Source: Acidobacteriota bacterium (lineage in GTDB: Bacteria > Acidobacteriota > Aminicenantia > UBA2199). Taken from it: 10,383 nucleotides of DNA. Every line of letters starts with the position of its first letter. The first letter of the stretch is position 1. The stretch lies in assembly GCA_021817755.1 (NCBI GenBank), contig JAKAGC010000080.1, positions 1 through 10,383 of the forward strand. Direction: 5' to 3'. Below are positions 6,049-10,383 of this stretch, piece by piece. Under the pieces are notes generated by a model. It ran no database searches. It saw nothing but the letters and a program-made list of their open reading frames with translations, and was not told the DNA's origin. The position numbers and the translations under genes were made by a program.

Positions 6049-7773
6049 ATGACAGATATCTCCCTGGAAGAAACCATAAGATCATTCAATAATACCGGTT
6101 ACCCTTTTCCTGAAGATAAAACCATCCACAGCTTATTTGAAGAACAAGTAGAACGTACTCCCCATCATATTGCCGCTATGTTTCGCGGTGCCTCATTGAC
6201 CTATCGTGAATTAAATGAAAAAGCCAATTCTCTTGCATATTTATTAAGGGAAAAAGGAGTCCGTCCTGATGTTATTGTTGGGATTCTGCTTGAACGATCT
6301 CTCGAGATGATAGTTGGTATTTTCGCGATATTAAAGGCAGGCGGTGCTTATTTACCCATATCTCCCGCATATCCTGTTCAGCGCGTACAGCATTTATTAA
6401 GAGAAAGCGCTGCCCCCATTCTTCTTACTCAAACTCAATTAATCTCTCGTTTTTCAATAGATCCCGATGAAGCTGAAGTCATTCCAATCGATCTCAACGG
6501 CCCCGTTTACACATATCCAACCCTGAATCTTCAACCTGTAAATTCACCACATGATCTCGTGTATGTCATTTACACTTCCGGATCTACCGGAAAGCCCAAG
6601 GGAGTAGGCGTCGAGCATTATTCTTTAGTTAATCGTTTAAACTGGATGCAGAGGAAGTATCCTATCAGTCTAACTGATACTATATTGCAGAAGACCCCGT
6701 ATTTTTTTGATGTATCCGTATGGGAGATGTTCTGGTGGTCCATTGTAGGGGCTCGTGTTTCCTTTTTAATACCTGGAGGGGAAAGGTTTCCACAAGCCAT
6801 TATCGAAACCGTTCAAACTCATTCGGTTACAGTAATGCATTTTGTTCCTTCCATGATGAGTGTTTTTCTCGAGTATCTTAGAAATTCTCAATCTGATATA
6901 CAACGAATGTCCACTTTAAGGCAGGTTTTCGCAAGTGGTGAAAAATTAACTGTCGCTAATGTGCGGGCATTTTATGATGTACTTTTTATTCAAAATAAAA
7001 CACAATTAGCCAATTTATACGGACCCACTGAAGCCACAGTCGATGTTACCTATTATGATTGCCCCATGGATGACTCTCTACTTCACACCATCGATAAAAT
7101 TCCAATCGGAAAACCAATCGACAATACCCAAATGTATATCCTCGGAGAAAATGGAGAATTGCTTCCAGTTGGAGAAACAGGAGAATTATATATCGGAGGA
7201 GTTGGAGTCGCACGTGGATATTTGAACAATCCACAGTTGACCTCAGAAAGATTTATTTTATTTAATCCCCAGGGGCTCTTTTTGCAAAAACCGCCCCTCG
7301 ACCCTGCAAAAACTCCTGATAATAATCCACCCTTAACAGAAAGTTTTAAGGGGGTGCAGGGGGGCGTTTTTCAAAAAGCCCACCTGCTGTACAAAACCGG
7401 TGATCTTGCTCGTTGGCTCGATAATGGTAATATCGAGTATCTTGGTAGACAGGATTTCCAGGTCAAAATTCATGGACTCCGGATCGAATTGGGAGAAATT
7501 GAATCCGTGCTTTCCCGTCATCCACTAGTTAGGGATTGCGCAGTAATTGTAAAACAATTTTCCCAGAACATTACTCTAATAGTCGGATATATAGTACCAA
7601 AGGCAGAGAATGTCTCATCCGGGGAATTGAAAGAATATCTCAAAAATCTCTTGCCTGAGTATATGGTCCCCAATATGTTTGTTATAATGGAGAATTTCCC
7701 ATTAACTCCAAGTGGGAAAGTAGACAGGAATGCCTTACCTGATCCTTCCGGTTTATTTGGAACTAAGAAATAA
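6049..7773 (+). CDS. Stand-alone NRPS-type adenylation enzyme, predicted L-serine specific
   Basis: A 574-residue ANL-superfamily adenylating enzyme with no condensation, carrier or thioesterase domain. Core motifs in order: LKAGGAYLPI (95-104), YTSGSTGKPKGV (175-186), FDVSVWE (220-226), NLYGPTEAT (322-330), GELYIGGVGVARGYL (378-392), YKTGDLARW (448-456), GRQDFQVKIHGLRIELGEIE (466-485), and LTPSGKVDRNAL with catalytic K557. Specificity residues aligned by eye to GrsA are D221, V222, W225, H264, F294, S296, L323, V331, D332 and K557, which is the EntF-type serine code. The N-terminus (FNNTGYPFPEDKTIHSLFEEQ) looks like the linker before an A domain in modular NRPSs, so it was probably excised from a megasynthase. 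It starts five bases after the previous stop with a poor RBS, suggesting coupled translation. Residues about 407-445 are an unusual insertion. Confidence 0.9.
   Translation: MTDISLEETIRSFNNTGYPFPEDKTIHSLFEEQVERTPHHIAAMFRGASLTYRELNEKANSLAYLLREKGVRPDVIVGILLERSLEMIVGIFAILKAGGAYLPISPAYPVQRVQHLLRESAAPILLTQTQLISRFSIDPDEAEVIPIDLNGPVYTYPTLNLQPVNSPHDLVYVIYTSGSTGKPKGVGVEHYSLVNRLNWMQRKYPISLTDTILQKTPYFFDVSVWEMFWWSIVGARVSFLIPGGERFPQAIIETVQTHSVTVMHFVPSMMSVFLEYLRNSQSDIQRMSTLRQVFASGEKLTVANVRAFYDVLFIQNKTQLANLYGPTEATVDVTYYDCPMDDSLLHTIDKIPIGKPIDNTQMYILGENGELLPVGETGELYIGGVGVARGYLNNPQLTSERFILFNPQGLFLQKPPLDPAKTPDNNPPLTESFKGVQGGVFQKAHLLYKTGDLARWLDNGNIEYLGRQDFQVKIHGLRIELGEIESVLSRHPLVRDCAVIVKQFSQNITLIVGYIVPKAENVSSGELKEYLKNLLPEYMVPNMFVIMENFPLTPSGKVDRNALPDPSGLFGTKK
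7264..7383. repeat. In-frame palindromic insertion within the adenylation gene
   Basis: Between the A6 motif (GVARGYL) and the A7 motif (YKTGDL), about 115-120 bp has no counterpart in ordinary A domains. It contains a hairpin at 7272-7297 (GGGGC, TTTTTGCAAAAA core, GCCCC), another at 7362-7381 (GGGC, TTTTTCAAAAA core, GCCC), and longer imperfect complementarity between 7293-7316 and 7338-7365. It keeps the frame and adds roughly residues 407-445, rich in P, K, Q and G. The architecture resembles protein-coding palindromic elements such as the Rickettsia palindromic elements. Its exact ends cannot be fixed without relatives lacking it. Confidence 0.7.
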
Positions 7774-7791
7774 CTTTAAGAAAATAAACAC

Positions 7792-8838
7792 CTACATTTG
7801 CCCGATCAATTCCACCAGACGATTTATTGCGTGAGAAGGTTCCACTTTTTCGATCATTATACCTTTCTTAAAAATAAACCCGTGCTTTTGAGAGAAAGCC
7901 AAACCTATATCTGCTTCTTTTGCTTCTCCCGGACCATTTACTTCGCAACCCATAATCGCAGCCGTAATCTTTTTATTCGGATGAAGAGCAGCCAGTAATT
8001 TTTCCGCTTCCTTCACCATTGGGATTAGGTCTACGCTAGTTCTTGAACAGGTTGGGCAAGAGATTAGCTCGATTCCTTCGTTTCGCATCCCTGTTACTTT
8101 CAAGATTTCTTTAGCCACTTTGATTTCTTCAACCGGGTTGTCAGTTAGAGAAACGCGGATCGTGTTTCCGATGCCGTCTATGAGCAGGCTGCCAATACCG
8201 ATTGCCGATTTAATCGAACCACTGAAAAACGTTCCTGCTTCTGTAACTCCCAGGTGTAACGGGTAATCGCATGCATCATTCATCAGACGGTAAGCAGAAA
8301 CTGTTTCTGTTACGTTTGATGATTTCAAGGAAATTTTTATATCAAAGAAGTTGTTCTCTTCGAAGAATTTAATTTTATCCAGGACAGACGCTGTCATTTT
8401 TTCAGCCATCGATAAATCGGCAGATAGGTATTTTTTTTCGATGGAGCCTGAATTAACGCCGATGCGGATGGGAATATGGCGATTTGAAGCAGCTTTTAAA
8501 ATTTCTTTTACTTTTTCTTTGCTTCCGATATTACCCGGGTTGATGCGGATAGCATCGGCTCCTGCGTCTATAGAACCAAGAGCCAGGGATGCATCGAAGT
8601 GAATATCAGCCACAACCGGGAGTGGCGATTCTTTCACGATTTTTGCGAAAGAGAATAATGCATCATTTGAAGGAACAGCAATGCGGATGATTTCGCATCC
8701 TTCTTTTTCTAACGCGTGGATTTGTTTTAGCGTTGCTTCCCAATCGCAAGTATTTGTCGAGGTCATCGATTGAATGGAGACTCTATGGGTACCGCCGATG
8801 CCTACATTGCCGATAAAAAGTTCACGTTTGTTTTTCAT
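7792..8838 (-). CDS. ispG: IspG, 4-hydroxy-3-methylbut-2-en-1-yl diphosphate synthase
   Basis: A 348-residue IspG (GcpE), the [4Fe-4S] enzyme that reductively opens methylerythritol cyclodiphosphate to HMBPP in the MEP isoprenoid pathway, in the cytoplasm. The N-terminal TIM barrel starts with GNVGIGGTHRVSIQSMTSTNT (10-30). It includes VVADIHFDASLALGSIDAGADAIRINPGNIG (75-105) and LHLGVTEAGTFFSGSIKSAIGIG (194-216). The cluster ligands are C261 and C264 in SCPTCSRTSVDL, C298 in MGCEVNGPGEAKEADIG, and E305. Length matches the short bacterial form without the plant/Chlamydia insertion. It converges on the adenylation gene, 18 bases apart, and has no functional link to it. No Shine-Dalgarno precedes the ATG; a TATAAT box ends six bases before it, so the mRNA may be leaderless. 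Confidence 0.97.
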   Translation of the reverse strand: MKNKRELFIGNVGIGGTHRVSIQSMTSTNTCDWEATLKQIHALEKEGCEIIRIAVPSNDALFSFAKIVKESPLPVVADIHFDASLALGSIDAGADAIRINPGNIGSKEKVKEILKAASNRHIPIRIGVNSGSIEKKYLSADLSMAEKMTASVLDKIKFFEENNFFDIKISLKSSNVTETVSAYRLMNDACDYPLHLGVTEAGTFFSGSIKSAIGIGSLLIDGIGNTIRVSLTDNPVEEIKVAKEILKVTGMRNEGIELISCPTCSRTSVDLIPMVKEAEKLLAALHPNKKITAAIMGCEVNGPGEAKEADIGLAFSQKHGFIFKKGIMIEKVEPSHAINRLVELIGQM

Positions 8839-8844
8839 AATGTA

Positions 8845-8873
8845 ATTATATAAAAAAATTGAGAATTAATAAA
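8845..8873 (-). promoter_or_regulatory. Putative ispG promoter with start site at the ATG
   Basis: On the minus strand there is a TATAAT box (8850-8845) six bases before the ispG ATG and a weak TTTATT (8873-8868) 17 bases further upstream. Initiation at the usual distance would fall at or within a base or two of the start codon, in keeping with the lack of a Shine-Dalgarno sequence. Confidence 0.45.
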
Positions 8874-8890
8874 CTTGTGTTTTTTTTATA

Positions 8891-8920
8891 TTGACATTCA
8901 TATTAAATTTGTGATACTAT
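8891..8920 (+). promoter_or_regulatory. Strong sigma70-type promoter for the RiPP precursor
   Basis: A consensus TTGACA (8891-8896) is followed by GATACT at 8913-8918 (16-base spacer, preceded by TG at 8910-8912 as an extended -10) or TACTAT at 8915-8920 (18-base spacer). Transcription should start near 8925-8927, about 100 bases before the precursor ATG. It is divergent from the ispG promoter. Confidence 0.65.
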
Positions 8921-9024
8921 CGATCCATGGATAGAAAGGATTGTGTTGAGAATAAACCGGCGGCCCGGCCCGGAAAGATAAAAAAAATCTATAGAAAATT
9001 AGCGCCTAAAATAGGAGGAAACAG

Positions 9025-9219
9025 ATGAAAGTTAAAAAAATCTCAGGAAAATTAATGCTCAATAAGACAACGGTTCAGAATCTGGATAATGATACCATGG
9101 ATATGGTAAAAGCCGGTTATGTACTTGATAGCAGATATATTTGTACTGTTGCAGGAACGGATTGTTATTGCGTTACCAGACCGCCTGCTTGCACAGACAA
9201 GATTGCGTGCTGGTATTAA
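9025..9219 (+). CDS. Cys-rich RiPP precursor peptide (lanthipeptide/sactipeptide-like leader)
   Basis: A 64-residue peptide with a leader typical of small ribosomal natural-product precursors: KLMLNKTTVQNLDNDTMDMVKAG matches 'LxLNKxTVxNLxxxxMxxVxGG', with AG in place of the double glycine. Cleavage after G31 would release a 33-residue core holding five Cys (40, 47, 49, 56, 62), one Ser and four Thr, suitable for thioether or disulfide crosslinks. AGGAGG (9013-9018) sits six bases before the ATG, a strong promoter lies upstream, and a clean hairpin follows, so it is a well-expressed monocistronic unit. No LanB, LanC, LanM, radical-SAM enzyme or peptidase-transporter is within the window, so the class is undecided. 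It could also be an unmodified bacteriocin-like or disulfide peptide. Confidence 0.78.
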   Translation: MKVKKISGKLMLNKTTVQNLDNDTMDMVKAGYVLDSRYICTVAGTDCYCVTRPPACTDKIACWY

Positions 9220-9249
9220 GCATCTTTTAGTAATATAATTTAAAATCAA

Positions 9250-9274
9250 CCCCTGCACCCGGGCTGTGCAGGGG
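9250..9274 (+). terminator. Hairpin terminator after the RiPP precursor
   Basis: A perfect nine-base stem, CCCCTGCAC (9250-9258) with GTGCAGGGG (9266-9274), encloses a seven-base CCGGGCT loop. It is followed by AAGATTTCCTTTTC, a T-rich but interrupted tail, and begins 30 bases after the stop codon. Its left side shares the 11-mer CCCCTGCACCC with the reverse complement of 7352-7362 in the adenylation-gene insertion. Confidence 0.7.
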
Positions 9275-9586
9275 AAGATTTCCTTTTCTCCATTTTCTAT
9301 TTATAATAATATGGATTATTTTTTCTACAATGGAATTAAAATTACATAATTATCTTTAGATTATTTCCCCAACCAATGTAAATCCTGACTACATGCAATA
9401 CCTTTTTCTTTGCAAAATATATCGGTCTCTTTTGTGAATTCTCTTTATGAAATTGTACATGGAATCAAACAATCTATTTTTTCAATTTTTCTGATTTCCT
9501 AAAATTTTAAAGAAATTCAATCGCTTACCGCTTATCGAATTTTTTTGAATCCATGTTCTTTACTTTGTTTTTGGTTTTCATTATTT
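9275..9586. other. AT-rich intergenic stretch with no intact gene
   Basis: Between the RiPP terminator and the end of the minus-strand CxxC gene I find no reading frame with a start, RBS and plausible protein, no tRNA-like fold, and no clear promoter. The only structure of note is the decayed minus-strand fragment at 9361-9444. Base composition is much more AT-rich than in the ygeW or dehydrogenase genes. Confidence 0.6.
9361..9444 (-). pseudogene. Possible remnant of a decayed coding sequence
   Basis: On the minus strand, 27 codons from 9444 to a TAA at 9363-9361 read like a protein C-terminus (ending KEKGIACSQDLHWLGK) but contain no start codon. A TAA at 9447-9445 stops the same frame just upstream. 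Beyond that stop the frame is open again for about 17 more codons (EIRKIEKIDCLIPC...). This could be a degraded gene end or chance; I do not recognise the family. Confidence 0.25.
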
Positions 9587-10141
9587 TTAAATCAATTTAC
9601 TTTTTTTATACTTATTATTGTATATTATTTGGAGCGCTTCTTCAAATATCCCAGACATATAACCGGAATAACGGAAGAGAATTTCTCCTTTTCCATTTAC
9701 TGCAAAAAAAGAAGGACGATCGAATCCAAATTGAATAATATCATCTCTCGATAATTTAAGGCAATCTGTTGTAATAGGAAATTTTTGTCGATCTAATGAT
9801 TCATCTGTAAGTAAACAAGAAATAATATCATTTTCAATATTTTCATTTTTAAAAAAATGGTTCCATTCTTCGAGAAAGATTTCACATGTTTTGCATCCAG
9901 AAGAAACAACCCCAAAGAAATAATATTTTGGGGAATAGGAAGTGAAATGAAACCACTCAATCTCACCTGAAATTTTTATACCTGAAAAAGTTGATAGTAT
10001 AGTTAATTGAGATGTGATTTCCGGCTGATGAAAATCGTTTTTAACATTTTTACATTTGTGCCATTGAGAAGAAAGGAAAATGATTAATCCAAATTGAATA
10101 ACAACAATAGTCATAAAAAAAAATTTCTCAGTTCGTGTCAA
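9587..10141 (-). CDS. Membrane-anchored thioredoxin-like protein with CxxC
   Basis: A 184-residue protein. Residues 7-24 (FFFMTIVVIQFGLIIFLS) form one membrane anchor or uncleaved signal, placing the rest outside the cytoplasmic membrane. The thioredoxin-like part has YYFFGVVSSGCKTCEIF with the redox pair C83/C86, and later FDRPSFFAVNGKGEILFRYSGY. There P143 is at the cis-proline position and a typical beta-hairpin follows, as in TlpA/redoxin proteins. The start is the TTG at 10141: AAAGGAG (10155-10149) lies seven bases upstream inside the end of the preceding gene, while the later ATG (10114) has only a T-run before it. The upstream gene's stop is one base before this start, so they are co-translated. 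The role may be disulfide exchange or electron delivery for an envelope protein; the partner is unknown. Confidence 0.75.
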   Translation of the reverse strand: MTRTEKFFFMTIVVIQFGLIIFLSSQWHKCKNVKNDFHQPEITSQLTILSTFSGIKISGEIEWFHFTSYSPKYYFFGVVSSGCKTCEIFLEEWNHFFKNENIENDIISCLLTDESLDRQKFPITTDCLKLSRDDIIQFGFDRPSFFAVNGKGEILFRYSGYMSGIFEEALQIIYNNKYKKSKLI

Positions 10142-10142
10142 T

Positions 10143-10383
10143 TTATAACTCCTTTAAATCCAATACCATTATTCCCCGCTCATCATCTAAGAAGAAAACA
10201 CGTGTGTCAGAAAAATCGCTTTTTGATTTTATCAATTCTGAGGCTAAATGATTCCTATAAATTAATTGTCCACCTTCTTTAAAAATTAAAATTTCAAAGT
10301 AACCTGGGTCAAATAATTTTTTTTGAAATTTTGCTCCCACAATATAATAAATCGATTTTTTTTCAATAATCGAATTAGAGTAT
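10143..10383 (-). CDS. 3' end of an unidentified gene, beta-propeller-like C-terminus (5' end outside window)
   Basis: The minus-strand frame is open from the window edge to a TAA at 10145-10143, giving 79 residues. A GTG at 10340 could act as a start, but the frame stays open upstream of it with no RBS, so this is most likely the C-terminus of a longer protein. The pattern FEILIFKEGGQLIYRN...FSDTRVFFLDDERGIMVLDLKEL, two strands with a turn and then 'xVFFLDxExGIxVxDLK', resembles the last blade of a six-bladed NHL/BF3164-type beta-propeller. No Cys or membrane segment is visible. The final codons carry the Shine-Dalgarno of the downstream CxxC gene, so the two form an operon. Confidence 0.7.
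   Translation of the reverse strand, partial: YSNSIIEKKSIYYIVGAKFQKKLFDPGYFEILIFKEGGQLIYRNHLASELIKSKSDFSDTRVFFLDDERGIMVLDLKEL

Noticed and set aside
5850..6092. 80-codon plus-strand and 72-codon minus-strand frames at the dehydrogenase/adenylation junction
   Set aside because: Both are out-of-frame shadows of two well-supported enzymes whose motifs continue through this stretch.
4636..7773. Prolyl-ACP oxidation (pyrrolyl-2-carboxyl, PltF/PltL/PltE or anatoxin-type) cassette
   Set aside because: Gene content fits, but the adenylation pocket residues read as serine, not proline.
4636..7773. Dlt D-alanylation system (DltA/DltC)
   Set aside because: No DltB or DltD nearby, an acyl-CoA dehydrogenase lies between the genes, and the adenylation domain has full NRPS-type motifs with a serine code.
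7774..7791. Terminator between the convergent adenylation and ispG genes
   Set aside because: The 18-base gap holds no dyad symmetry or T-run.
9400..9480. 23-codon minus-strand ORF starting MYNFIKR as a second small peptide
   Set aside because: No RBS, no leader motif, very basic and arbitrary composition; a different frame in the same place looks more protein-like.
9545..9754. Two plus-strand frames of 69 and 61 codons, apparently hydrophobic
   Set aside because: They are antisense to the C-terminal part of the CxxC protein gene; the hydrophobicity comes from T-rich antisense sequence, and there is no RBS.

Overview
The window reads as AT-rich DNA from an anaerobic, probably diderm bacterium. 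Shine-Dalgarno sites are strong (AGGAGG/GGAGG), isoprenoids are made by the MEP route (ispG), and a YgeY/YgeW pair typical of anaerobic purine and amino-acid catabolism is present. Small natural-product genes lie beside housekeeping genes. The NRPS-type adenylation domain with a bulky extra loop before its YKTGDL motif, together with a 'LxLNKxTVxNLD' RiPP leader, reminds me of candidate-phylum genomes such as Aminicenantota. That placement is a memory-based guess, not something the sequence proves.

Layout. (1) 1-1212, minus strand: the N-terminal 404 residues of a large protein I cannot identify; it runs off the window, and 1213-1428 holds divergent promoters. (2) 1429-4386, plus strand: a compact operon of a nitroreductase, a YgeY-type M20 metallohydrolase and a YgeW-type knotted carbamoyltransferase, ending near a REP-like hairpin. 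(3) 4636-7773, plus strand, behind its own promoter with a 20-bp perfect palindrome over the -10 box: an acyl carrier protein, an acyl-CoA-dehydrogenase-like flavoenzyme and a stand-alone adenylation domain, in tightly coupled order. (4) 7792-8838, minus strand: ispG, converging on the adenylation gene and possibly read from a leaderless mRNA. (5) 9025-9219, plus strand: a short Cys-rich RiPP-type precursor with a strong promoter, strong RBS and hairpin terminator. (6) 9275-9586: gene-poor AT-rich DNA with one decayed reading-frame fragment. (7) 9587-10383, minus strand: a membrane-anchored CxxC thioredoxin-like protein, preceded by the 3' end of another gene that resembles the last blade of a beta-propeller.

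How the parts fit. The most interesting block is region 3. The adenylation-domain specificity residues read D-V-W-H-F-S-L-V-D-K, the known L-serine code. The carrier protein looks like those used for methoxymalonyl- and aminomalonyl-ACP. The flavoenzyme keeps the acyl-CoA dehydrogenase catalytic glutamate. Together they suggest a mini-pathway that loads serine on a free carrier protein and oxidises it there, as in aminomalonyl-ACP formation in zwittermicin biosynthesis. The 3-hydroxyacyl-CoA-dehydrogenase partner and any condensing module are absent from the window. The adenylation gene also carries an in-frame palindrome-rich insertion of about 115-120 bp that adds roughly 35-40 residues. The RiPP precursor has no modifying enzyme in view; the CxxC protein encoded convergently nearby may or may not be connected with it.
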